DNA of 64,000 nucleotides, taken from contig NC_133933.1 in the NCBI RefSeq assembly GCF_031877795.1, forward strand, positions 24,332,029-24,396,028, written 5' to 3'. A program made the translations under genes and the position numbers. This stretch comes from Strix aluco. Taxonomy: Eukaryota; Chordata; Aves; Strigiformes; Strigidae. Below the pieces are notes generated by a model that worked only from the letters and a program-made list of their open reading frames with translations, searched no databases and was not told the origin of the DNA. Of the stretch, positions 23,859-37,500 are shown one piece after another. Numbering within the stretch: position 1 is the stretch's first letter; each line of letters begins with the position of its first letter.

Positions 23859-26800
23859 GTAAGGGAATGGCGGCACCCGGGCAGGCGCGGGCCGGGACAC
23901 ACCCCCCTCCGCGGCCTGCCCGGGGGAGAGCGCTCCGGCCAATCGCCGCCGCCGCCTCTCTCCGCCCCCACGCGCGGGCGTCGGGCCGCGGCCCCGCTCC
24001 GGCCTGTCTCCCGGTGGGCGGGCGAGCGGCGCCTTTTTCCGCTGCCCGGGCCGTTTGTTTGTGCTCTGGGGGTGAGGCGGGGGGAGGGGTGTGGGGCTGG
24101 GCTCCCCGGCTTTGTTCGGGACGCCGCCGTCCCCCTCCGCAGCGGCCTTGGCGGTGCCGGGCCCAGCGCGGGGAGAGGCCGCGGCCACCCGGTGTGGCGG
24201 GGGCGCGCCCTGGGAGCGGCGCGGAGGGGCGGCCTGGTCCGGCGCCGCCCCTCCCTTCCCCCGCGGCCGAGGCTCCGCGCCAGGCCCGGACTGGGAGTGC
24301 GGGCGGGGCGGGGCCGCGGCTGGGGCCGGGTCGCGGCTGGGCCGAGGGCCGGGCCTCGCCCCTCCCCTCCCCTCCCCCGGCACGTGGGTCCCTTCCTGTC
24401 AACACGGCGCCGCCGCGGCCCTGCGTGTGGAGCTGGGGTTCCGGAGGCTTTCCATCCGCTCTCAGTGCTTCTGGTGGAAAGCCTTTTTAAAGGGAGAAGC
24501 CTCGTTTCCCTGCCTGAGGATTGGCAGGTTTTTTGTTTACCTTTGTTCACCAGCGGTGAAGCTGATTCGGCAGTTTAGTCGAGCCAGGCTTGAACGGTGG
24601 TAAATACTGCGCCTGTTAGGGAGACAGAGAGCTAGAAATGTGGAATGAGTAACGGTGGTCCTGAAAGGGTCCTGGACAGCTCGGTCTACTTTGGTGAATT
24701 CGGTAGTAACTTTCAGTGTAGGAAGCTGTGTCTTGTTAGCCTTGACAGTTTTCTTTATTTTCCTACATTTCTTCTTTTCTTGCATTCAACTGGTTCCCTC
24801 CTCTGACATACACAGCATTACCTACCAGTGGTGAGATGTCAGAATTAGTGAGTAGAATCACTAGATGTGTATGAACTCTGCTCTCTGAAGAGGGAAACCT
24901 TTGGTTATTATTTTTTTAATTTATTTCTTCTTAAAACTGTACACCTAACTTCTGATGAAGTGGTATAATCTTCTGGTGACTACAAGCTATCAGTCTTTTT
25001 CTTCTTATTTTCTTGACAGGAGTGAAATATCTTTCCACATATCTAGTGAGAGGGTCATTAAGAAAGACCAGAAGTGGATGTATGGGGCAATATGTTTCTC
25101 TGCCATGTTTCTCTTTAATTGTTTTGTTCTTGATTGAGTCAGCAGTAACTTTTCTTCTTGACCAACTTTTAGGCTCCAGGGAGTTTTGTGTTAATTGTCT
25201 TGGCTTGGTATAGGGTGCAAAATCCCTTAGAGACTGTGTTCCTGAAGGAGAATCATCATGGTGCAGAAAACACAAATTTCATCTTGGGAGTAAGTGAATA
25301 TACTTGCAGTCAGGTATCTGTGCAGTACAGGGTTCATTGCATGAAACAATTCTCATTTGAGGTTGCTTGGATATATATTACGAAGCCCTGTGAGTTAAAA
25401 AGATTGTATAAGACTACTGCGAACATTAGGCTGATGCCAGTTGATACCCTGAAAGTTACTGGGTGTGTGTAGGGACTTCCTATCTTTATTTGTCTTGATG
25501 TCAGTAATGGTTTTTGTTATCTGAACAGATGAAGGCTGTCTTTAAAAGGTGTAGCTTTTTGAAGTGGGATACTTCGAATGAGGGTTGCAAACCTCCCTCA
25601 CAGGAGGCACAGCGGTGCAGAACAAGGTGGTAATTTTTGATAGGGTAAGAAGTAATATACACTTTTTTAGTGTTTAATGTTTTATCTCATTATTAAGCTT
25701 TAATATTTAAAGAAAAAATGGAAAAATAAGTAGGTCTTTCCATTAATAAGATTGTTCATTACTTTTGAATCACGAGATAGTATTTCCATTTGCTTAAATT
25801 CATTTATTATTCTAGAATTTAATATCGTTGATATCTACCTCAGGCTGAATTATATAACATTGATTTAGCTTCAGGTCCTTCAACCACATTTTCCAACTTC
25901 TCAAAACTAACTTCAGCTCTTCTGAGAACAAAGTTGGAGGAGGGGAAGGTCTTTCTGTCTTTAAATCATCAGGTTACCTTTTCTTTGGGCTGTCTTAGTG
26001 TTTGTGTACAAAAATGCTGGGTTTTGAAGTTTGACAGAGATTTGCATTTTATTATCCCTATGAAGTTATATCTAAATTTTGAAGTGATGGTTATAAATCA
26101 TAAAAATCAGTTTACATGTCCTTAGTACAACTTTGTGAAAGGTTGTTTCCCTTTTTCAAAAAACTCCAAAGAGTCTGTTTTTCACAACTTTGTCCTAGGA
26201 TGTGGCAGCTTTGTCCTGGTCAGGCTGAGTTTACAGATGATGCCTGAGGTGTTCCAGGTTGAGAGAAGAAGCAGTTGGCTGGAGCGTAGGAAGTACAACA
26301 GCAAAAAGGAAATTAAGTCATAGATCAGGTTATGACACCTGGTGAAAGCTGTGACTGGACTTGGTGGAGGACCAGTGTTTAGACTATTTATGGAAGAGGA
26401 GGAAGAAGCTGGAGCTGTGCGAGAGACTGGGGAAAGAGCAGTAGTAGACGTGGATCTCCTAAAGAACTGTCTTCTGGGTGAGAAAACTGGACAAGGAGAC
26501 AGAGATGGGGATTGAGATCAGATCTTGAGCCCAGAGGTGGTGAAGACGAACTGGAACTAGTTTGGTGAATGACAGAAAAGGCAGAAAACTCCCAAGAAAT
26601 TAAAGGGGGAGTAAGGAGAGAATGGAGAAGAATTTGAAATGAAAATATGGGAATAGTATTTCAAGGAGTCATAAGAAACAAGGCTATGAATTTGAGGGGG
26701 TTAAACTGACTGGGATAAAACAGAATCGGAGAAGTGGAAATTCTGACAGAATAAGAAAGTAACAAGAGACTGGGACAAGAAACACTAGGTAGAAGCCAGA

Positions 26801-28396
26801 TGAACTGGAAGAGTGTGTGCCTACAAGCATAGACTAGAACTATGATGATTTTTCTAACTGGGAAGTATCAGTGAAACCAAATGATAAAACGTAATAGTTT
26901 TTTCACTCCTTCAATACAGCAAAGGAGATGGCCAGATGTTTCTGTTCTGAAGCAATTTGGAATATTAGCAGTAAAATCCACATGAGGGAATTTTGCGGAG
27001 TTTTTGGTTTCTTCTTTGATTTGGAGAGCTACACAGGTGTAAAATCTTAACAGCAGCTTCAGGAAATGCCAGAATGAAAGTGGATTGAAAAGCCTCACTT
27101 AGCCCCATTTGCCAATGCATTATGAAGGTCTGTGATTGCCTATTAACAATGTTTTTTGCCAAAGAATCTAACTTTTCACTGCAAGTTAGTTAATGTGTAA
27201 TGATGAATGAGTATCGAGTTTCATATTTGTTTTCACCTCATTTTGTGTGGCTTCACAACTTATTTATAGCAAGCAAGTTAAAATGCTTTGAAAAAAAAAA
27301 ACATTTGCTGGTTTGTTTCATGTCCCATTATGTCTTGTCCCGTCCCCCCCCCCCCCCCCGTTGCTATATTCATCATACAAATGGGGATAGTACATAAGTT
27401 AGTATGTATTTTACCATAGACTTTTAAGATGCCCTCACTTCATATGCTGAGACCTGAGTCACAGAAGTTCAGGTTAAAAGTATCTTCTGCTATGGATACC
27501 TATTTTCAGAAGGCAATGCCATAATACAAGACACTTTTCAAAGGGTTACACGGGGCTTTACATTTAAAAGCATTACTTCCTTTAAGTTGCAGTTGTGGTT
27601 TTCCCAGCACCCTGGTATGGGTGGACCAAGGGTGGTAGCTATTTAAACCATGTTTTGCTAATACCAGGTAAAAACCTCATGGTGCAGTCAGGGGGATAGA
27701 ATTTAGTTTTTCAGGATAGTATGTGATTGCTCTGATGCTGTATGTTGTTTTCCTATAGGCTCCTGCAAAAGGCATAACATGCCGTGTGCTAAATAGGTGA
27801 AAAAGAGAAAATATTCAACTTGGAGAGGAGCTTACATTCTGGTGTTTCCTAACTTTAAAGTATTTGGCATAGTAATTTGAAGAAAGTATGTAATGTGGCT
27901 GTGTGTATTGAATAGAGTAGGGACATTTTTTTAGCATTTAGAAATGACCATTTCTGTAATTTTTGTAGAAACACAGGAAAAGAGGGTTAGAGGACACTTA
28001 GATACCATCTGATTTACTTTTTCCCCCTCTAGATAAGATCAACTGCATTATGTAATTTTGGTCAAATATATGCTTTGCCTGGTTTTGATGGTTTCTGGTG
28101 ATGGAGATTGTGTATCATGGTTGAATACTGGTCTAGATGTACTATTAAAACATTTGAACATTTTTTCATAACATCTAACTTCAGTCTTTGCTCTATTTGA
28201 AGACTATTTTGTCTACTATTGATTTGGAAAACAGATCATTGCTTTTTTTCTTACCAGGCAGCTTTTTGCCTATTTAAGGTGAAGAGTTGTTTACTTTAAA
28301 GTTTCCCTGTTCCAGCCTAAATGATACGGAAAGAGAGTAGGCAAAAATTAGGCCTAATGTCTAGCTGTCATATGTATTGATGTATTTCTTTTCTAG
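23859..28396 (+). other. LBR: LBR intron 1
   Basis: The first 570 bp remain within the CpG island; the rest is AT-rich. The acceptor is ATTTCTTTTCTAG/GGATTCC at 28396/28397. A purine-rich stretch (about 26330-26830) and a 16-nt C run (27344-27359) stand out. No repeat element or nested gene could be identified. Confidence 0.75.
27344..27359. repeat. C16 homopolymer
   Basis: A run of sixteen C. A likely length polymorphism and a spot prone to sequencing error. Confidence 0.9.
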
Positions 28397-28577
28397 GGAT
28401 TCCTTTTGGAAAATGCCAAACCGGAGGTTTGCTGATGGCGAGGTGGTGATGGGCCGTTGGCCAGGAAGTGTCCTGTACTATGAAGTACAGGTGACTAGTT
28501 ATGATGATGTTTCTCATCTTTATACTGTTAAGTACAAAGATGGGACTGAACTTGCGTTGAAAGAAAGTGATATAAAG
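28397..28577 (+). CDS. LBR: LBR exon 2 (first coding; Tudor domain, residues 1-55)
   Basis: Sixteen untranslated bases precede the ATG at 28413. The exon encodes nearly the whole Tudor domain: [20 protein letters not shown], then the [19 protein letters not shown] strand. This domain is reported to contact histone tails and help hold LBR at the nuclear rim. It ends in phase 0 at AAG/GTGAGT. Confidence 0.97.
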
Positions 28578-31500
28578 GTGAGTACACATTTATATAATTA
28601 TCAGTATTTCTAATGGAAGATTATTGGTTTTGTGCTGTAGATAAAAATACAATTTATAGTTGGATAGTCGCTTCGCAAGTTTTCATTCTTCAAGGAATGG
28701 GTGCTAAATAATAGCTTTTTCCTATGTGACATCTCAAGTAGTTCAGAATGCTGACCCTGTCTTTAAAGAAGCGTGATTGTTTTCTTTATGTTGAAAAAAC
28801 AGTGATACATTTGGGGAAAAACAAGTCTGATTGTTCAGGAACTCCATTGCATGATTGTTCATGAAAAATTCATTTTAGGTAGCTTATAAAGCTAGTCATC
28901 AGAAGGTTGATACCAATTTGACCTTTTTTCCACCAATAAATAAGAAAATTTGAAAACAAATGCAAGCATGTAGTTAAGGATCACTGTAAATACAAATAGC
29001 GCATTTTAAGCACATAGTTAAAACGTGAATAGCTTGTACTGTTTTAGGGCCCCAAAGGTTTCATAAGGTATTTTGCTCTATTTGTGACAATTAGGGACTT
29101 TTGAAAAAGGGTCAGGTCATATGTATATGAGCACATGCCTTCCTCCTTACATATCTGTGTTATTTCATTGTGTGTTACTAATAAAGGCCTTTAAAACTCT
29201 ACATAGAAGTTTCATTTAAGTTTAAAATATGATAATGCATGAGACAAAAAGCTTTGAATGTTTGCTGTAGTTGATTTTTAGGGTCTGTTCCGAAATGTGC
29301 ATAAGTTCAAAGCTAACTTGTGTGTCTTTATGTGAACTGTAGTTTCAGTTTTTGGTGGCAGTGTACATGCCCTGTAATTGACCTTTTCTTTTGGGACAAA
29401 GTGTTTCTGCCTTGATCTAGACAAACGTTTTCACTTTCAGACTTCCTAACTTGTTTACTTTGTGCTTGCAGGTTAGCAAACTCAGGCTGAGAAAATACCT
29501 TTCATAGGCACAGATGCTTTATGAGAAAGAAAGCTGTGTTGTGGAAATTTGACATGGGAAAATAAGCATCATAGACTGCAGAAGAATAAAACTGAGTACT
29601 TTTGGGGAAAACTGTTTATAAATGAGATGTTTATCACATCTAATTTAATGATTTAGCTGACTTGGGGTTTTTTAATGTTGATCTGAGCTGTGTTGCCTTA
29701 AATAGATCATTGCATATTGATATGCCAAATGTATTAATAAAGCTAAGTAATTGAAATGATAATTAAAATTGAAAAGAATTGAAACGATTCATTTATTTAT
29801 GCAAAGGCTTAAGAGGGTAGTACACTTAAGAGCTTGCTGGTCACATTGATAGTTTACATCCATATCCAGGATTATTTGGGTATTACCAGCAAAATGAGTA
29901 TGCTGTAGTTGCTCTTTCTTAACAGCCTTTGTACAGCATCAGTAAAGGAAATAAGAGAATTCTGTAGAACTATATGCCAGAGTCCTCATCACAAAAAACC
30001 CCAAGTTTCTAAAATTGTTCTTTGGAACATTTAAGATAAGATTTTGCTTCCCCTCTTTCTTTCTTTTAGTCACAATCATCATTCAAGCACAGGAAGAGTC
30101 AATCCTCTTCAAGTTCTCCCTCCAGAAGAAGTACTAGCAGATCTCGATCTAGATCTCCTGGTCGACCAGCAAAAGGCAGACGTCGTTCTTCTTCTCAAAG
30201 CAGAGAACATAAAGATGACAAAAAGAAAATCATTCAGGAAACCAACTTAGCTCTACTGGTATTAATTTGTTTGTTTGTTTGATCTTTGTGGGTTTGTTGG
30301 ACTTTTTTTTCAAACAAATTTTTGCTATTTGCAAAATATTTTTTTTTTATGCATACTCAGTTTATTATTGTAAAAGCTAGCTGTAGTTCATGTTCCCTGA
30401 TGTCATGGTTTAACCCCAGCTGGCAACTAAGCACCACACAGCAACTTGCTCACTCTCCCCCCCCACCCCCTGCAGTGGGATGAGGGAGAGAATCAGAAGG
30501 GTAAAAGAAAAGTCCTGGGTTGAGATAAAGACAGTTTAATAGGTAAAGCAAAATCTGCACGCCCAAGCAAAGCAAAGCAAGGAATTCACTCACCACTTCC
30601 CATGGGCAGGCAGGTGCTCAGCCATCCCCAGGAAAGCAGGGCTCCATCGTGCGTAACCATTACTTGGGAAGACAGATGCCATCACTCCGAATGTCCCCCC
30701 CCTCCTTCTTCCCCCAGTTTTGTGCTGAGCATGAGGCCATATGGTGTGGGACATCCCTGGGGTCAGTTGGGGTCGGCTGTTCTGGCTGTGTCCCCTCCCA
30801 GCTCCTTGTGCACCCCCAGCCCGCTCGCTAGCGGGGTGGGGTGAGAAGCAGAAAAGGCCTTGATGCTGTGTAAGCACTGCTCAGCAATAGCAAAAACATC
30901 CCTGAATTATCAACACTGGTTGCAGCACAAATCCAAAGCACAGCCCCATACTAGCTACTATGGAGAAAATTAACTCTATCCCAGCCAAAATCAGCACACC
31001 CAAACAACATAATTACCTGCAAAAGTGTATCTCAGAACTGCCTTTTTTTCTTTGAAAAATAGGCTTTCTAGCTTGCCAAGTTGTGAGGAAATTCTTGAAA
31101 TGTAAACATGTTGACAAGTTCCATTTGAATTTGGTGGTACAGTGAAGTTCTCAGAATTCAAACAAATGCGAATTCCTGAATATTTTAATACTGAAGTCGT
31201 TGTTAGCCGGGTACTCCCGCTTGTGAAATGGGTCAAAGGAAGCTAGCCTACTTTTAAGATGTATTGATCAATACACAGCAGGTAGGTACTAGAATTTGAA
31301 ATAAAATTAGTTCTGTCTTCATATACAGTTCATTAAAATAGTAGTGGAAAATGTGAAGCTTCAGTGGGAGAATTGCTGCAGAATTCAAGTGTGGAATAAG
31401 TATATATACACATATACATATGGCCTTGCTGATTGATAGTATTGCAGAATTGTTTTCATTATAAAAACTATCCTGTAAGGATTTGTAAGTTTATCAAATA

Positions 31501-34500
31501 CCTGTTTTTTTAGCTGAAATTTATCATGTTTATTCTTGGCCTTTTTGTGAAGGTTATATTGAGTACTAAAAATGTTTCTGGTGTTCTGTAAGTGAAGCAT
31601 AGTAGAGGTGATATTTCTCTATTAAGAGACAAACAGAATTTCTTGTGCTCTGAGATAGCTTCAAGTGATACTTGTCTGAGACACAGTCCCTTGACTTGGA
31701 AATACCTTCTGCTTATCTATTGAAAATAGATGGGTTTTAGTTAGGTTTCAGCTAAATTAAACCAGACCAATCTAAACTAAATAGATAGGTTAAGTTTACT
31801 AAATTGCTACTACTAAAAGCATTTTTTGGCACTGAAATTGCTGTGGTTTTTGTTTTGCTGTGTGACTTAGTGCATAGCCTGTGGACCATATGTTCATTTT
31901 AAGTAGTTTGTAGGCAGCAGCTACACTTTATTTTGGACAAAAAGGTTAAAATATCTTTGGTGTTTTTCTCCTGGCTTCTAAGTGAGGAGAAGGATTGATC
32001 TATTGGTTTTTGTATGACTGGAATGGTCTGGTCCTTTTCAACAAAGCTTAAGTTGAAATAAACCAAAACAAATGAGTTGTGTCTTCCCAGAGTTGTGTAA
32101 GCTAGACTCATTAAAAGAATTTTTGTAAGAGAATTTATTTCTTAGGTATTTAATGGAAAACCAAACTTTCAGTCCTGCAGATCAGTGTCATGTATAGGAC
32201 ACTGAAATTTCCTCTGCTTTCCTAATAGAATTACTAAATAGACATGTATTTTGTTCTTGGCAGTTCCTAATGATGAGTTAAAAATAACTTGGAAGCTGTA
32301 TTCTCTCTTAATTTCACTGTTAATTAAAAAAAAAAAGCGTAACCTTTTCCTTTTCTTAAATGGGTTTTCTTCCCTTATTCATGAGCTGATGCTTTGGATA
32401 TTGAACCCACTTGTTTTCCTGTGGAGAAAACTGGAGCAGTTGCAGTTGAAAAAAACCTAGATAGTTAGTGTTCTTAATTATTCATTATATACTTACACTT
32501 AATGCAGCTGTTATTTTCAGAAAGCTAAATCTAGGTTTTTTCTTTTAACCAGAAACCGAGTGAGAATAATACCAGAAGGTACAATGGTGAACCTGAAAGT
32601 ACAGAAAAAAATGACACAGCCTGCGTGATCTTGGAGGTATGAACATTGTATTCACTCTTTAGTTTTATGTCACATTCTAACTTCGCTTTCTCAGAAATCC
32701 CTAGAAAAGGGCAATACAATAACCAGGGAGCAACAGAATGCACCATAAAACTGTTCAGCTAACTAAGTTCAGGGGAGAGTGAGATGAAGTTGTCAGAAGG
32801 GAAGAGTACTAGAGCTGCATAACATTAATTTTTCTTGTTTGTTTTTCCATCAAACCTTCACTGATTACTTGGGTTCATTCCCATAATGTTTGGCCATAAA
32901 AAGTGATTTATTTTTTTTTTTAAGCCAAATCAATTCTTCGGTCCTGATTGTTAGCTAAGGCACAGAGTTATGGCAGAGAGGAGGGGAGGAGGGTGGGACT
33001 AGATGACCTGTACTAGAACTGCTGCTGATATGTAATCATGGCCTGAGTGATCACGAAACTCATTTTAGCAGTCTCTTCATATAAATACATAAACTTAAAG
33101 TACTGTATAGAGGTAGAATGCATTGTATATTCGTGTTTTATAGTGAATAATGTCCTAAATAAAAAATATTGGAGTAAAACAAGGTAAAAGCACTGGGATT
33201 TTTTTAGTAAATTCTTCTTACTCATTAACAGCAAAAGTTGAAACCAGACCTGGACATGGAGCGTGTGCTTGAACAGTACAGCTTGCGTCCCAGAAAAGAA
33301 GAAAAGAAAAAAGAAGAGATATATTCGGAGAAAAAGATTTTGGAGGCAATAAAAACAATTGAGAAAACATCATCAAAACCAAAAGAGCTAGAGTTTGGTG
33401 GAAGAATTGGTATGCTTTCAAATTGTAATAGTTGAAAATGAGTACTTTTGTGGGTTTTACTTATTGATCATACTGTCATGTCAAGAACTGTTTTTCCAGT
33501 TTTTGGACCCTGGTTGCAGAATACAGAATCATATGACAGTGCTTCATGCAGTCTGCACTGGTATTGGTGGCAGCCAAAGAACCGTTATTAAACTTGGTTC
33601 TCTTTGTGAAATATAGTGAAGATCTTGAGCCTTCCTTTGCACAGTGAGATTTAAATATTTCCAAATTAAATTTAAGAAGTAACTAGCAAAGTTTTTACGT
33701 TTTCAAAACCTAGGTGCTTTGAACTCAACAGTAAAGTATTCTTTATACAGTGTTTTGAACAGTGTTAAAGGGATGCAGTGGGTGTGATCCTTCAGTTTGG
33801 TTCTATGACCTCGTATGGGAGTGATAAGAATGTCTCTGTGTCCCATTGTGTCACTGGGGGATTGCTGCTGTCTTGCTTCAGAAATAGATAGTGACAACCT
33901 CTTCTTTGTTACTGAAGTTAATATCAAGCTTTATTAGTGGGATTGAAACTAGGTTTTTTTATTTTCTATGTTTATCTTCTAATATGGCATGATGCCTGTT
34001 TACAGGGACCTTCATGCTGATATTTTTCCTGCCTGCTACTGTATTCTACTTGCTGTTGATGTGCAAACAGGATGACCCCAGTCTTCTGAACTTCCCTCCT
34101 CCTCTCCCAGCACTTGAAAGTCTCTGGGAGGCTAGGGTGTTTGGTGTTTTTCTTCTGTGGTTTTTCCTTCAAGCTCTGTTTTACTTGCTACCAATTGGAA
34201 AGGTAAGCTGTTCTGTAGCAATTGGGTCTTCATGGATAATTAATTTGTGCATTAGGCTGGAAGTTAGGGTAAGTTCTTAATGCAGTTAATTTGAAAGCAA
34301 ATGAGTGTTTTCCATATTAAGCTGGAATATGGCTACTGCAGATTTCTGTAAGCTTAACATAATAGCACAGTTTGTTAAGAATTTAATGGCTGTGCATTTC
34401 ACAGTCCTAAAGTAGAAAAGGCAGAAGACATTATACAGGAGTTCAAATCAAAGCATGGATAAAATTTGCTTGATAGAATTCTAGAAGAATTTCAGACATC

Positions 34501-37500
34501 TGACTTCTAAATCAACAAACTGTGATACTCAGTTTGTTCTTGATACCCAGTGTTTTGGAGTGTAACCTTCACTTTCTAGCCCTATGTATAATCAGGCAAA
34601 TGCTCTGTTTTCCTCTTTCTGTGACTTGAGGAATACTGACAGATTCTGAAAGAACACTAATAAATAGATTGTTCAGTCCTGTTGTTCTATTGCTATACAT
34701 GTTTACAGTGATTGGAGCTGTTCTGTTTTCTTGAGGCTGCTTAGGAAGAGATTGGGTTTTTTAATGTTTTTATTTGATATTTTTTCTTTTGATATCCAAA
34801 GTATACCTTGATGCAATGTCTTTGTGGCAGAGATGTGCCTGATTTCCCTCCCCTGCCAGTGCCCCCAGAAAGTACTTTGTTGAAACACCAGTATGTTATT
34901 CTTCCTAGGTTGTAGAAGGCTTGCCTCTTTCAAATGGAAGGAAACTGCAGTACCGGATAAATGGTAAGCAGTTGCTTATTCTCAAATTCGATACAGCTAT
35001 CTGATTTGCAGTGCTCAGTACCATAAGATACAAATGTTGAAAGATAAACTCTGTGGTCAAACTAGGTATCTGTTGTAAATCTCCCATAAAATAGGATGAG
35101 CCTTTTCTTGGAAGAAGGTTAGTAATGAACAGGAACTAACTGCCCCAAGAGCAAGACATTACCCTGTACAGTGCATCTGGTCTGCATCCAGTTGTGACCG
35201 GTGACTCCTGTCAAATTCCTTGCATAATTGCTAAATGGGCGGTTGCCTATCGGAAGTGTTGGTATTGCTTGTGTAATAAGGACTGTTGCTCCAGGGGAGA
35301 CGTTCAGGAGTGATCTGAAGAGATCTTATCCCTTGTGTCTAGATCATCTTGAATGTCTCTGATTTACAGACTAGTAAGAAGTGTGTTGTAATTGATTTAA
35401 GATGTTCTTATTCTTGCCTGGCAAAGAACAGTTTTGAGTCCTTATTTAGATCTGATTTCACTTCCTATGAATAAGGCAAATTTCTCATCTAGGTTTAGAG
35501 CATGATTTAACATATTTCAGCAGTCCTACTTTTTCAGGCTTAAATAGAAAAGTGTACTTTGCCTTGCAGGTATTCCAGACTACCTCTTTGATTGATTAGT
35601 CAGTTCAAGGACACTATCTGGTGATAGTGGAATCCCAATGTTATATTAAAAAACTTGAGTGGGGTTTTGTCATGGTCTGGTAAGATGCACCATGTTAAAG
35701 TGGGAATAGGGCTGTAAATCATAGAAGCAGAGTGAATTACATCCTGTGGAAGCGAGTCATATTAAGACTGCTTCATAACTTTTTTGGTTTTGGACTTCTG
35801 TCTTTAGTATGGGCATAGTCCTGCAATTTTTTTCTGTGTTCTGATGAAGGGAGGAAATAAGCTACATGATTTGGATGATTCAGAAAGGAAAAAAAAATTT
35901 TAAAAAAAAGGGGGGGGGGGGGGGAAGAAAGAAAAGAGAAGCAGTCTTCTTGCTGCTTCAAAGGCTGATTCTCAAAGCAACTTTGAAAGCCTTCTTGAGG
36001 AAAGGAAGATGACCAGTGTCAGGACAAGAGGCAGTGGGCACAAACAGAAATGTAGGAGCTTCCATGTGAACATCAGGAAACAGTTTTTTATTCTAAGGGT
36101 AACTGAGCACATGTTGCCCAGAGAAGTTGTGGAGTCTCCATCCTTGGAGATACTCAAAAGCTCTGTGGATGGGGTCCTGGGCAACCAGCTGTAAGGTGGC
36201 CCTGCTTCAGCAGGGGTCTTGGACTAGATGAGCTCCAGAGGTCCCTTCTAACCTCAACCGTTGTGACCCTCTGAAAGGGTTCATGGAAGGTACTTAGGTG
36301 AGAGCTGTATAGAACTGCCTGCTTGTATTTGGATATTATTCCATTCTATATGATTTTATACACTCAAAGTACAAAAGTTTTATGTTATTTCAGTACTTTA
36401 ATTACTGCTATCTGTATCAAGGTATATGTGAATATAACTCGTAGAAGAAAATAAGGTTATCTGAGCTGTCCCACAGATAAGATTTTGTGACCTGCTATCA
36501 TTATCCAGTAGTAGTGTCAGTGTCCATTTTTCCACTAAAATCTGAAACCGGATCCTATGTTGTTGTAAAAAATGGAGGAGTGCTCAGAGTGTTCCTGCCT
36601 CTTGTCGTTTTGATGAGGAGCACAGGAAATTTCAGGGCATAGATAGAATGTCTTGGATATATTGCTGTGCGCCAGAATGTTGACCTTCAAGACCGTGGGA
36701 TGTGAAGACATTATTAGAATATAGCCAAATCTTTGAAGAAGTGAAAATGCAGAAAGGCATTTCTGGGTAGGTTCTACTAGAATGCTTTTTATTTTGACTA
36801 ATATGTTTTTCTTTTACATCCTTTAGGGTTTTATGCTTTTATTTTGACTGCTGCAGCTGTTGGAACTTTATTATACTTTCAATTTGAACTTCATTATTTG
36901 TATGATCACTTCATGCAGTTTGCAGTGTCAGCTGCAGTTTTTTCTATGGGGTTGAGCATTTATCTGTATATTCGGTCCCTGAAGGCACCTGAGGAAGAGC
37001 TGGCACCAGGTGGAAATTCTGGTGAGTTATAAGTATTTTGGATAATTTTTTTCTAACTGTTTGCTACAGTTTCATTTTTATGAATTAAAGGCCAGGTTTA
37101 GAGCTGGTTATTATAATACTGTGACTTTTACTAGCAATTGTTTGTTCACACTCAGATACTCTAAAATGTTTAAAAATTTAGTTGGATTATCTTGAATAGC
37201 TTACACAAAAATATCTTGGCTGTTCTGGTCCTCTAGTGATGAGACGACAGTTCCTTTCTTTCTGTTTTGAACATTTGTTCAAGAGGCTTGTCTAGTTTGC
37301 TTCATAGTGCCCTTGCTGGTGGGCCTTTTCCTGAAACAGTATGGAAAGAAAAACTGAAAAATCTAGATGTTTTGGCAGTGGGAAGTCTGGTACAGAACTT
37401 TAAATTACAGCGTGTTTCTAAACTTTCGCTGTGCACTTTTAAATCTAGTTAGCTGAATTGAGTTTTCAAAACAAATTTTGATTCAGTCATGAGACTGCCT

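Larger units (their letters stand above)
23290..24430. promoter_or_regulatory. LBR: CpG island promoter of LBR
   Basis: About 1.1 kb of very GC- and CpG-dense DNA in an otherwise AT-rich window. The core promoter text lies at 23610-23760: CCAAT boxes at 23620-23624 and 23663-23667, a TTCAAA at 23644-23649 between them, overlapping E2F-like words TTGGCGGG (23676-23683) and GGCGGGAA (23682-23689), and GC boxes at about 23691-23713. A perfect tandem of CGCGGCCGTTA (23728-23749) follows. There is no TATA box, as usual for housekeeping promoters. Long open frames on both strands here (up to 300 codons) come from lack of AT-rich stop codons and are not genes. Assignment to LBR rests on position and on the first-exon donor at 23858/23859. 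Confidence 0.85.
34964..36826 (+). other. LBR: LBR intron 7
   Basis: 1.86 kb, phase 1. Contains a 15-nt G run preceded by A runs (35889-35924) and a sense CR1 3' fragment (about 36010-36275). Confidence 0.85.

Noticed and set aside
24375-24390. CACGTG E-box in the CpG island
   Set aside because: A single six-base site after the likely start site in GC-rich DNA is expected by chance.
23554-24603. Very long overlapping open frames on both strands (up to 300 codons)
   Set aside because: They lie in the CpG island, where GC-rich text lacks stop codons; the translations are low-complexity Arg/Pro/Gly/Ala, and all frames overlap each other.
30044-30250. 68-codon ORF over LBR exon 3
   Set aside because: Out-of-phase shadow of the real exon; the correct phase gives the RS-rich arm and joins exons 2 and 4.
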